DNA from: Thalassospira sp. MCCC 1A01428
GTDB taxonomy: Bacteria > Pseudomonadota > Alphaproteobacteria > Rhodospirillales > Thalassospiraceae
Assembly: GCF_002115825.1 (NCBI RefSeq)
Contig: NZ_JFJZ01000004.1
Span: 62,001 to 126,000, forward strand
Length of the DNA stretch: 64,000 bases
Reading direction: 5' to 3'
The position numbers were made by a program, and so were the translations under genes. The notes beneath the pieces are model-generated. The model saw only the letters and a program-made list of their open reading frames with translations. It searched no databases and was not told where the DNA came from. This document shows positions 56,520 to 64,000 of this stretch, piece by piece. Positions within the stretch are counted from its first letter, which is position 1. Each line of letters begins with the position of its first letter.

Positions 56520-57158
56520 TCAGGTGCCTAGATCGCGGTACCGGTAACAGTTTGTAGTGTGATCCATGATCAGGCCGGTTGCCTGTAAAAATGAATAGAT
56601 GATGGTTGATCCCACAAACCGCATACCGCGTTTTTTAAGGTCTTTTGACAGGGCGTCACTGACATCGGTGGTAACGGGAACGTCGCTGTGGTTCTGCCAG
56701 TGATTGACGATGGGCGCACCGCCGACAAACCGCCAGACATAGGCATCAAAACTGCCAAATTCCTCGACGATTTTCAGGAAAACACGGGCATTGCCAACGC
56801 TGCTGGAAACTTTTAACCGGTTGCGGATGATGCCGGGGTTTGCCAGTAATTCGGCCTGTTTGGCATCGTCATAGGCGGCGACTTTTTGCACATCGAAATT
56901 ATCATAGGCCGCCCGGTACTGCTCGCGCCGTGATAAAACCGTCAGCCAGCTTAATCCCGCTTGCGCCCCTTCCAGTATCAGCATTTCAAAAAAATGCCGG
57001 TCATCATGTACTGGCGTGCCCCATTCGTGATCGTGATAGGCAACATAAAACGGTTTATCGATATGGGTTAACGCCCATTGGCATCGCGGCGGTTCTGCAT
57101 TTGCAGCTGGTGCAGGTGTACCAGCCGGAGTGTTGGCCTGTTTTATGCTGTCGGTCAT
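56520..57158 (-). CDS. tag: DNA-3-methyladenine glycosylase I
   Basis: 212 aa from the Met of MTDSIKQANTPAG. Tag motifs are plain: RCQWALT (zinc Cys), YHDHEWGTPVHDDRHFFEMLILEGAQAGLSWLTVLSRRE, the KRGMRFVGSTIIYSFLQATGLIMDHTTNC region and the zinc-snap His and Cys. It excises 3-methyladenine from DNA. The N-terminal about 22 residues are an Ala/Pro-rich extension. It is convergent with the lactonase gene. Confidence 0.95.
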   Translation of the reverse strand: MTDSIKQANTPAGTPAPAANAEPPRCQWALTHIDKPFYVAYHDHEWGTPVHDDRHFFEMLILEGAQAGLSWLTVLSRREQYRAAYDNFDVQKVAAYDDAKQAELLANPGIIRNRLKVSSSVGNARVFLKIVEEFGSFDAYVWRFVGGAPIVNHWQNHSDVPVTTDVSDALSKDLKKRGMRFVGSTIIYSFLQATGLIMDHTTNCYRYRDLGT

Positions 57159-57404
57159 GGATGGGCCTTGGTTGCGGGCAATGGACAGGCAGCATAGCAA
57201 TATTTGGGGGTCGGAACAGGGCCTAATTCACGATTGTTCAACCCTTTAAACGGCCGGGTTGCCCAAATGTTGTGCAATTTTGCCTTTTGGGGTGGAGTGA
57301 CATAAATGTGCAATGAAAATGCAACCGAATATTAAAAATTGAAATAAATTCGGCGTGATAAATCCTTGGGCGGTCAATAAATTACAAAAGTCCGTTCGCC
57401 CCCC

Positions 57405-58538
57405 ATGGTCAATGCTGAAAACCCCTCCCTGCAAACCGGTTCCCCGGTAATTGCGACCGGCGTTTCACAACGTTTCGGCAGCAATACCGTACTTAAAACC
57501 ATTGATTTAAACGTCGCCCCGGGCGAGGTAGTTGCCTTGTTGGGGCCGTCGGGCTGTGGAAAAACAACCTTGTTGCGGTTACTGGCCGGGTTATCGCGCC
57601 CAACCACCGGATCAATCCATATTGGTGATCAACTGGTGGCCGATGCCGGCGGCGGAACGTTTGTGCCGCCCGAGCGCAGGTCGATCGGCATGGTATTTCA
57701 GGATTATGCCCTGTGGCCGCATATGACAGTGGCACAAAATGTGGGCTTTCCGCTGGAAATGCAAAATGTTGGCAGTGCCGAGCGCGATACCCGCATTGCC
57801 GAAGCCCTTGGCATGGTTGGCCTGGCCCATGTGGCAGATCGTCAGCCCGGAACATTGTCGGGCGGGCAGCAACAACGTGTGGCGCTGGCACGTGCGATTG
57901 TATCGCGGCCACGCCTTGTTTTGTTTGACGAACCTTTATCCAACCTGGACCGTGAATTACGCGAAAGCCTTGTGGTCGATATTGCGTCCTTATTGCGCAA
58001 GCTGGGCATGACAGCGGTTTACGTAACCCATGATCACGGCGAAGCCTTTGCCATTGCCGATCGTGTCGCAATTTTGCACAGCGGCAACATTTTGCAAATT
58101 GACGCACCGGAACAACTGGTCGGCAATCCGTCTTCGCCCATTGTTGTCGATTTTTTGAAACTGGGTTTGGTATTGCCCGCCGACGTGCAGGGGGGCGATT
58201 TAATGATCGGCGGTGGGGCGCGTCGATTAAGCCCGCCCGCCGGGCTGGTAAACGGCAGCCGATCAGGCCAGTTGTTTTTGCCAAGGTCCGCTCTTTTACC
58301 GTCAAACGGTGGAAATCGGGTCGCTGCCGGACATGCCATAAGTGGCACCGTTGTACATAGCATGTTCCGGGGGGATGGCTATGCCGTGCAGATGCGCTTT
58401 GACAACGATATTTCGCTGGAAATGTTCAGCACGACACGCCTGGGCGACGGCACCATCCATGACCTTGATATTTCGTGGGACCGGGCTTTCTGGTTTCCGC
58501 ATGAAGACGTGCAGACCGACCATACACATAACGCGTAA
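57405..58538 (+). CDS. ABC importer ATPase (FbpC/CysA-like)
   Basis: 377 aa. Walker A is LLGPSGCGKTTLLRLL, the Q-loop is MVFQDYALWPHMTV, the signature is LSGGQQQRVALARAI, Walker B is RLVLFDEPLSNLD and the switch His is VTHDHGEAFA. A TOBE-like C-terminal domain follows (about 285-365). It is the first gene of an ATPase-binding protein-permease operon; spacings are 16 and 10 bp. No ribosome binding site is visible before the ATG. The closest families carry ferric iron, 2-aminoethylphosphonate or thiamin; the substrate is undecided. Confidence 0.93.
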   Translation: MVNAENPSLQTGSPVIATGVSQRFGSNTVLKTIDLNVAPGEVVALLGPSGCGKTTLLRLLAGLSRPTTGSIHIGDQLVADAGGGTFVPPERRSIGMVFQDYALWPHMTVAQNVGFPLEMQNVGSAERDTRIAEALGMVGLAHVADRQPGTLSGGQQQRVALARAIVSRPRLVLFDEPLSNLDRELRESLVVDIASLLRKLGMTAVYVTHDHGEAFAIADRVAILHSGNILQIDAPEQLVGNPSSPIVVDFLKLGLVLPADVQGGDLMIGGGARRLSPPAGLVNGSRSGQLFLPRSALLPSNGGNRVAAGHAISGTVVHSMFRGDGYAVQMRFDNDISLEMFSTTRLGDGTIHDLDISWDRAFWFPHEDVQTDHTHNA

Positions 58539-58554
58539 AATGGGGATATCTACG

Positions 58555-59511
58555 ATGAAAAGCTTTAAGACTGCTTTGCTGGCCGGTTTTGCTTGCCTGG
58601 CACTTTCCGGTACGGCCATGGCGCAAAGTGTTACCGTGTACACCGCTGGCCCGGGTAGCCTGATTGAAAAACTGGCTGCCGGTTTCAAGGATGAAAGCGG
58701 GATTGATGTAAACGTGTTTCAGGCAACCACCGGCAAGGTGATGGCGCGCCTGGAAGCTGAATCCTCGAACCCGGTTGCCGATATTGTTATTTCGGCATCG
58801 TGGAAAACCGCCACCAGCTTTGCCAAAAAAGACATGCTGCTGGATTACACCAGCGCCAATGCCAAAAACGTTCCTGACTTTCTGAAAGGTCCGGGTTATG
58901 TCGCGCAGGGCATTTCGGCCCTGGCCATCGCCTGGAACCCGAAAAGCGGCACGCCAAAACCGGAAGACTGGACAGACCTGACCAAACCGGAATATCGCGA
59001 CCTGATCACGATGCCCGACCCTGCACAGTCCGGTTCGGCCTATGAACTGGTAGCCGCCCTGACAGCACAGCCGGATCTGGGCTGGAAACTGTTTGAAGGT
59101 TTGGCTGAAAACAAAATGATTGTTCCCGGTGCCAATGCCCAGGCTCTGAACCCGGTTTTGCAAGGTGCCAAGGCCGTTGTTTTTGGCGCAGTTGATTATA
59201 TTGGCCTGGCACAGGCGGCCAAAGGCGAATCCATCGAAGTGGTGTTCCCGAAAAGCGGGACCGTGATTGCCCCGCGTCCGATGATGATTTTAAAAACCTC
59301 GGCCCATCAGGACGATGCCAAAAAATTCATCGATTATGTATTGTCCGATGCCGGTCAGGCACTGGTTGCTAAAACACAGCTGATGCCGGCCCGTTCCGAT
59401 GTCAAAGCCGACCGTCCGTTGATCGCGGATCTGAAAATTCTGGAAGTTGATCCGAAAACCGACCGTAAGGCTGTTCTCGATCGCTTCACCAAAACCTTTG
59501 GTCTGGAATAA
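58555..59511 (+). CDS. ABC importer periplasmic solute-binding protein
   Basis: 318 aa. The signal peptide is MKSFKTALLAGFACLALSGTAMA with cleavage after AMA. The type II binding-protein fold of the ferric-iron/AEP group has VTVYTAGPGSLIEKLAAGFKDESGIDVNVFQATTGKVMARLEAESSNP-like order, then SALAIAWNPK and MPDPAQSGSAYE. The Tyr-Tyr pair that binds ferric iron in FbpA is not present; the matching region reads GAVDYIGLAQ with a single Tyr. An iron function is therefore doubtful. Confidence 0.9.
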   Translation: MKSFKTALLAGFACLALSGTAMAQSVTVYTAGPGSLIEKLAAGFKDESGIDVNVFQATTGKVMARLEAESSNPVADIVISASWKTATSFAKKDMLLDYTSANAKNVPDFLKGPGYVAQGISALAIAWNPKSGTPKPEDWTDLTKPEYRDLITMPDPAQSGSAYELVAALTAQPDLGWKLFEGLAENKMIVPGANAQALNPVLQGAKAVVFGAVDYIGLAQAAKGESIEVVFPKSGTVIAPRPMMILKTSAHQDDAKKFIDYVLSDAGQALVAKTQLMPARSDVKADRPLIADLKILEVDPKTDRKAVLDRFTKTFGLE

Positions 59512-59521
59512 TAGGCCCGAT

Positions 59522-61213
59522 GTGCGCCTGACATCTTTGAAATCGCGAGTATTTGGCAACGGCGGCATGATTTTTGCCGCCGTTGCCCCTGTTTTGACCC
59601 TTCTGGTGGCGTTTCCGCTGCTGTTTGTGGTGTTGCAGGCTATTTTCCCCGATATCGCGCGGGGTATTTTTGCCAATCCGTTTTCCCGATTTGTCGAAAC
59701 GCTTTTTGACAAACATCTGATCAGTTGGACGTTAAACACCCTGATGCTGGGCGGCAGTGTTGTGCTGGTGTCGGCTTTGGTGGCGGTGCCGCTGGGTATT
59801 TTGCGTGGCCTGTTTCGTATTCCCTTTGCCGGGTTGTGGGATGTGGTGTTTCTGGTGCCCTTTACCATTCCGCCCTATATAGCCGCCCTTGGCTGGATTA
59901 TGGCGTTGCAGCCGCGCGGGTATCTGGAACAAATCACCGGTCTTAATTTTGGCGGGTTTCTTTTTTCATTCTGGGGCGTCGTCTTTGTCATGACGCTGAA
60001 TGTTTTTCCCGTTGTCTATTTTGCGGTGTCGCGCATGGTGGCCTCGATTGGCGGGCGTTACCTTGAGGCGGCCCGTGTGTCGGGCTGCCCGCCAATGCGG
60101 TCGTTCTGGCGGATCACCTTGCCGCTGACGACCCCGGCCATTGCCGCCAGCCTGCTTTTGGTTTTTGCCATGGCGATTGAAGAATTTGGCACACCGGCGG
60201 CATTGGCGGCCCGCAGTGGATTTTTGGTGCTGGTAACCGGTATTGAACAACGTCTGTCGGATTATCCGATTGATTTGCCCGGTGCGTCGCTATTGTCGGT
60301 TATTCTCGTTTTAATCGCGATGGCGGCCTTTGTTTTGCAAAACCGCATTGTTTCGCGCCGCGATTTTCAGACAGTTTCGGGCAAACCCGGTGCCAGCCGC
60401 CCGGCTGAACTGGGGGCATGGCGGATACCGGTGGTAATGTTTTTTGCCGTTATTGGTTTCCTGGGTGCTGTAATGCCGATTTTATCGGTGATTTTAACGG
60501 CATCGACCCGGACTATTTCTGGCGGGTTGGCAGCGGATAATTTTTCGACCGATAATTTCACCGAAATTTTTGCAAATTCCGGCGGTGCAATGGAGGCTCT
60601 GGGCACCAGCCTGTCGCTGGGGCTGGGTGCTGCGCTGATTACGGGCATTTTAGGTACGATGACGGCCTATGTCGTGGTGCGCCAGCGCACAGTGTCGTCG
60701 CGCATCCTCGATTTTCTAACGCTGATGCCCAATACCATTCCCGGTGTCGTGGTGGCAGTTGGCCTTATATTGGCATGGAACCAGCCGTGGTTGCCAATAA
60801 CCCCTTATAATACCATTGGTATTCTGGTGCTGGCTTATTGCTGTTTGTTGCTGCCCTATCCGGTGCGTTATGCCAATGCGGCCCTGCGACAGGTCAGTGT
60901 CAGCCTGGAAGATGCCGCCCGGGTGGCCGGGGCTGGCGGAATCAAGGTGTTTTTTCGCATTTTGATGCCGTTGATTTTTCCCAGTATTCTGGCTGCCATG
61001 TTGCTGGTTTTTGCTGTGGCGGCGCGCGAACTGGTGGCAACCATTTTGTTAGCCCCGATCGGAACCAGGACGGTCGCGTTGTTTATCTGGCGGCAGTTCG
61101 AGCAGGGATCGGTCGGGATGGGCATGGCAATGAGCGTGATGGCAATTGCCATAACCATGACCATTCCGGTCGCTGTGGCTATCTGGGCGCGCAAACAGGG
61201 CCGGTTGTTCTGA
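59522..61213 (+). CDS. ABC importer permease, fused two-domain type
   Basis: 563 aa from GTG 59522; no better start codon lies close to the binding-protein stop. Two homologous permease halves of six helices each are fused, as in FbpB/AfuB and PhnV-like proteins. EAA-loop motifs are visible in both halves: YLEAARVSGCPPMRSFWRITLPLTTP and LEDAARVAGAGGIKVFFRILMPLIFP. Together with the ATPase and binding protein it makes a complete importer. Confidence 0.92.
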   Translation: MRLTSLKSRVFGNGGMIFAAVAPVLTLLVAFPLLFVVLQAIFPDIARGIFANPFSRFVETLFDKHLISWTLNTLMLGGSVVLVSALVAVPLGILRGLFRIPFAGLWDVVFLVPFTIPPYIAALGWIMALQPRGYLEQITGLNFGGFLFSFWGVVFVMTLNVFPVVYFAVSRMVASIGGRYLEAARVSGCPPMRSFWRITLPLTTPAIAASLLLVFAMAIEEFGTPAALAARSGFLVLVTGIEQRLSDYPIDLPGASLLSVILVLIAMAAFVLQNRIVSRRDFQTVSGKPGASRPAELGAWRIPVVMFFAVIGFLGAVMPILSVILTASTRTISGGLAADNFSTDNFTEIFANSGGAMEALGTSLSLGLGAALITGILGTMTAYVVVRQRTVSSRILDFLTLMPNTIPGVVVAVGLILAWNQPWLPITPYNTIGILVLAYCCLLLPYPVRYANAALRQVSVSLEDAARVAGAGGIKVFFRILMPLIFPSILAAMLLVFAVAARELVATILLAPIGTRTVALFIWRQFEQGSVGMGMAMSVMAIAITMTIPVAVAIWARKQGRLF

Positions 61214-61357
61214 TTTTTGATTGGAAATACAAGGAAAATTGACCAAATCCGCCCGTTTGGGTGGCTTGGCGCTTGCGCCACTGTGTCCTTGTCATTACCT
61301 TCGCGATGAAATTGGTTTCCGTCACCGGCACGGGCCCGACAACAAGAAGGAGCGGTA

Positions 61358-61648
61358 ATGCAGTCTGTCCTGATGCTGATAAGCACAGTAATCAGCCTTT
61401 ATATCTGGTGTCTGATTCTTCAGGCAATCCTGAGCTGGCTGGTAGCTTTCAACGTGATCAACACCAGTAACCGTTTCGTTTATATGGTTGGGGATTTTCT
61501 GTATCGGATTACCGAGCCTGCCTTGCGACCAATTCGGGCGATATTGCCCAATATGGGGGGCATTGATCTGTCACCTGTCGTGCTGATTTTGTTGCTGAGC
61601 TTTCTTAAAAGCCTGATGTTCGAATTGTTCGCACAGATGATGTATTAA
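61358..61648 (+). CDS. YggT family membrane protein
   Basis: 96 aa with two membrane helices (ISTVISLYIWCLILQAILSWLVAF and LSPVVLILLLSFLKSLMFELFAQ) and the conserved YRITEPALRPIRAILPNMGGIDLSP. AAGGAG precedes the ATG. YggT proteins are conserved near cell-division and osmotic-stress genes; the mechanism is unclear. It is 33 bp from the yggU-type gene. Confidence 0.92.
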   Translation: MQSVLMLISTVISLYIWCLILQAILSWLVAFNVINTSNRFVYMVGDFLYRITEPALRPIRAILPNMGGIDLSPVVLILLLSFLKSLMFELFAQMMY

Positions 61649-61681
61649 CGTCGCCTTTGTCCTGTTGATAACGGCACGTTA

Positions 61682-62011
61682 ATGATAGCAAAACCCGCAG
61701 GTGAAATTTTACCCGGTAGCAAGGATGTTCGGCTGTATTTAAGGCTGACACCCAAGGCATCGCGTAATCATGTGGGTGGACTATATCAGGACGCAGACGG
61801 ACAGGTACGTTTGAAGGCAATGGTAACCACCGTGCCGGAAAATGGTAAAGCAAACGACGCATTGGTTAAGTTGCTGGCAAAAACGGCCAGGTGGCCTAAA
61901 TCGGCATTTACCATTGTTAGCGGCCAGACCGACCGTAACAAGGTTTTGACCATTACCGGTGATGCAGCGCAGATTGTGGCGCAAATCAATCTATGGACGG
62001 GCGAGGATTAG
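61682..62011 (+). CDS. DUF167 (YggU) family protein
   Basis: 109 aa. The family core is visible: [52 protein letters not shown], then [17 protein letters not shown]. The function is unknown. In proteobacteria yggU and yggT are often neighbours, as here. Its stop is 2 bp before the folD start, so folD is probably cotranscribed. Confidence 0.92.
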   Translation: MIAKPAGEILPGSKDVRLYLRLTPKASRNHVGGLYQDADGQVRLKAMVTTVPENGKANDALVKLLAKTARWPKSAFTIVSGQTDRNKVLTITGDAAQIVAQINLWTGED

Positions 62012-62013
62012 AT

Positions 62014-62913
62014 ATGAGCAGTGCAAAAATTATTGATGGCAAGGCATTTGCCACAAAACTGCGCGGTGATATTGCCAGCGAAGTTGCCAAGCTGAAAGCC
62101 GACCACGGCGTTGTTCCCGGTTTGGCCGTGGTGCTGGTGGGTGAAGACCCGGCCAGCCAGGTGTATGTGCGTAACAAGGGTAAGCAAACCCTTGAATGCG
62201 GCATGAATTCCTATGAACATAAACTTCCGGCGGCAACCAGCCAGGAAGATTTGCTGGCGATCATTACCCAGTTAAACAATGACCCCAATGTGCATGGCAT
62301 TTTGTGCCAGTTGCCCGTCCCCAAACATATTGATGAAAACGCCGTTCTGGCCGCGATTGACCCGGCCAAGGATGTGGATGGTTTTCACATTATCAATGCC
62401 GGTGCGCTGGCAACAGGCGGCGATGGCATTGCTCCTTGCACGCCTTATGGCTGCCTGATGCTGCTAAAAGATACGCTGGGCGATTTGTCGGGCAAGCGGG
62501 CGGTTGTTGTGGGCCGGTCCAATATTGTTGGCAAGCCGATGGCACAGTTGCTGCTGAAAGAAAACTGCACCGTGACCATTGCCCATTCGCGCACCCGCGA
62601 TTTGGCCGATGAAGTCCGTCGTGCCGATATTGTTATTGCCGCTGTGGGCCGCCCAAACATGATTACCGGCGACTGGATTGCCAAGGGTGCCACCGTGATT
62701 GATGTGGGGATTAACCGCATTGAAGGCGAAAACGGCAAAATGAAACTGGTGGGTGATGTTGATTTTGCCAGCGCCGTTGAGGTTGCCGGTGCCATTACCC
62801 CGGTTCCCGGCGGTGTTGGCCCCATGACCATTGCCTGCCTGCTTAATAACACCCTGATTGCGGCGTGTCGTGCCAATGGCATAACACCACCCAAGCTGGG
62901 CTTTGGCGGCTGA
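62014..62913 (+). CDS. folD: Methylenetetrahydrofolate dehydrogenase/cyclohydrolase
   Basis: 299 aa from the Met of [16 protein letters not shown], with GAGGA upstream; seven in-frame residues before it overlap yggU. FolD signatures are visible: [27 protein letters not shown] (catalytic Lys in YVRNKGK), [50 protein letters not shown] and [17 protein letters not shown]. It interconverts methylene- and formyl-tetrahydrofolate using NADP. A strong terminator follows. Confidence 0.97.
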   Translation: MSSAKIIDGKAFATKLRGDIASEVAKLKADHGVVPGLAVVLVGEDPASQVYVRNKGKQTLECGMNSYEHKLPAATSQEDLLAIITQLNNDPNVHGILCQLPVPKHIDENAVLAAIDPAKDVDGFHIINAGALATGGDGIAPCTPYGCLMLLKDTLGDLSGKRAVVVGRSNIVGKPMAQLLLKENCTVTIAHSRTRDLADEVRRADIVIAAVGRPNMITGDWIAKGATVIDVGINRIEGENGKMKLVGDVDFASAVEVAGAITPVPGGVGPMTIACLLNNTLIAACRANGITPPKLGFGG

Positions 62914-62932
62914 TCCGGGTTTTCCTATTTTG

Positions 62933-62960
62933 GGGCGGGCAGTTTTGCCCGCCCTTTTTT
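62933..62960 (+). terminator. Terminator of the yggT-yggU-folD operon
   Basis: GGGCGGGC and GCCCGCCC form a perfect 8-bp stem with a 6-nt loop, followed by six T, 20 bp past the folD stop. Confidence 0.95.
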
Positions 62961-63077
62961 ATGGCCGTGTCGAAGAACAAAAACAGAAAAGCTCCTGCCA
63001 AAATTGTCAGCAGGGTGTGATAGCATCGGCTCAACCAATTGATCGTATGATCGGAAAAAGTTTTCTTTGGGGAAGCC

Positions 63078-64000
63078 ATGCCTGATGTCACCGAGCTAAA
63101 ACCCGTTTCGATTTCTGCAAAACAGGCCCGCCACCTGGCGCTGGACGGGCAGGGTTTTGAAACACCGGATCCCGTGCGCCCGGTGGATCGGCGCCGCATC
63201 ATGAAGATGATCCGCAAAACCAACATGCTGCAAATTGACAGCGTGAATGTGCTAAGCCGGGCACATTACATGCCGGTATTTTCCCGGCTCGGTGTGTATG
63301 ACCGTGCCTTGCTGGACCAGTTAAGCTGGGGCACGGCAAAACAACGCAAATTGTTTGAATATTGGGGCCATGAAGCATCGCTGATCCCGGTGGAGGATTA
63401 CCCGCTTTATCGCTGGCGGATGGAAGATGCCCTGCGCGGCGAGGGGATGTGGGGCCGAATGGCGGCCATTGCACGTGATGAACCCGATTTTGTTGCCAGT
63501 CTTTTGCGCCATCTGGAACGCGAAGGCACAACGGCTGCCAGTGCCTTAAATGAAGAACCCCGCGAAGGCGGCAGCCAGTGGTGGGGCTGGACCAAGGCCA
63601 AAACGGCGATGGAATATCTGTTTTGGAGCGGGCAGGTCATGGCACGCAAACGGCGGGGGTCGTTTGAGCGTGAATATGATTTGCCCCACCGTATTATTGG
63701 CGACGTCGCACATGAGCCTGTATTACCGCGCGATGTGGCCCAGCGCGCCCTGATAGCAAAGGGCATTGTTGCCATGGGCGTTGCCACCATTGCCGATTTA
63801 AGAAAATATTTTCGCTTGCCAACCGAAGATGCCAAGGCCCGTGTTGCCGAAATGGTTGAAAATGGCGATTTGATTCCGGCATTGGTTGAGGGGTGGCAAC
63901 AGCCGGGCTTTATTGCGCCTGATGCTAAAATACGCCGTCGGGCAACGCCATCAGCCCTGATGGTGCCGTTTGATCCGGTCATGTGGGAACGCGATCGGGT
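63078..64000 (+). CDS. AlkX/YcaQ-type DNA glycosylase (3' end cut by window)
   Basis: 307 codons are open from the ATG at 63078 (GGGGA upstream) to the window edge. It belongs to the HTH_42/AlkZ-like family. The QxD motif of the AlkX/YcaQ branch is visible at about residues 60-66 (MLQIDSVNVLSRAHYMP), then LFEYWGHEASLIP and WWGWTKAKTAMEYLFWSGQV, followed by a winged-helix part (DVAQRALIAKGIVAMGVATIADLRKYFRLP). Family members unhook DNA interstrand crosslinks or excise bulky alkyl adducts. About 100 C-terminal residues are likely missing. Confidence 0.88.
   Translation, partial: MPDVTELKPVSISAKQARHLALDGQGFETPDPVRPVDRRRIMKMIRKTNMLQIDSVNVLSRAHYMPVFSRLGVYDRALLDQLSWGTAKQRKLFEYWGHEASLIPVEDYPLYRWRMEDALRGEGMWGRMAAIARDEPDFVASLLRHLEREGTTAASALNEEPREGGSQWWGWTKAKTAMEYLFWSGQVMARKRRGSFEREYDLPHRIIGDVAHEPVLPRDVAQRALIAKGIVAMGVATIADLRKYFRLPTEDAKARVAEMVENGDLIPALVEGWQQPGFIAPDAKIRRRATPSALMVPFDPVMWERDR

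Overview
This 64 kb window reads as chromosomal DNA of a free-living, probably marine alphaproteobacterium. Most likely it is a member of the Rhodospirillales close to Thalassospira. That placement is an inference from gene content and from the look of the proteins; I could not run a search. Pointers are an F1-only ATP synthase operon (atpHAGDC without the Fo genes), a DUF484-xerC pair, a ccmF-ccmI cluster, a chemoreceptor with a C-terminal PilZ domain (as in Azospirillum Tlp1), TRAP uptake genes, and a moderately GC-rich genome with AT-rich regulatory gaps. There is no prophage, CRISPR array, insertion sequence, rRNA or tRNA that I can support.

Layout. 1-2.5 kb: two tandem LuxR-type regulators whose receiver domains have lost every phosphorylation residue, beside an AT-rich gap. 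2.5-4.5 kb: nadA and nadC (NAD synthesis) with a terminator between them and no nadB. 4.6-5.4 kb: an orphan DUF3800 gene. 5.6-8.6 kb: a tight minus-strand operon gst-fosA-methyltransferase-glutamine synthetase-like. 8.7-14.8 kb: YrhK, xerC, DUF484, transaldolase, priA and a periplasmic binding protein. 14.9-20.7 kb: a MazG-like protein and atpHAGDC. 20.8-23.2 kb: SDR/LysR divergent pair and a single-domain response regulator. 23.5-26.9 kb: ccmF-ccmI. 27-33.3 kb: cation efflux protein, TPP riboswitch with thiC, phoH, prfC. 33.4-38.3 kb: azlCD with an AraC regulator, then the chemoreceptor-PilZ gene. 38.6-44.5 kb: a three-gene RND efflux operon. 44.5-47.3 kb: arsRCHB arsenic operon. 47.5-50 kb: soluble chemoreceptor and alkB. 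50.2-51.5 kb: LacI regulator with two operators and a possible divergent small RNA. 51.5-56.5 kb: NanR-like GntR regulator, TRAP transporter and SMP-30 lactonase. 56.5-61.2 kb: tag and a three-gene ABC importer. 61.4-64 kb: yggT, yggU, folD and an AlkX/YcaQ-type glycosylase cut off by the window end.

The most unusual signals are regulatory. The arsR promoter is embedded in a 34-bp operator, and its predicted start site coincides with the ATG (leaderless mRNA). A minus-strand terminator and promoter with no gene between them lie beside a LacI operator. The thiC leader contains complementary segments that could hide its ribosome binding site. The paired pseudo-receiver regulators at the left edge are the most unusual protein-level observation. 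No obviously new multi-gene system is present.
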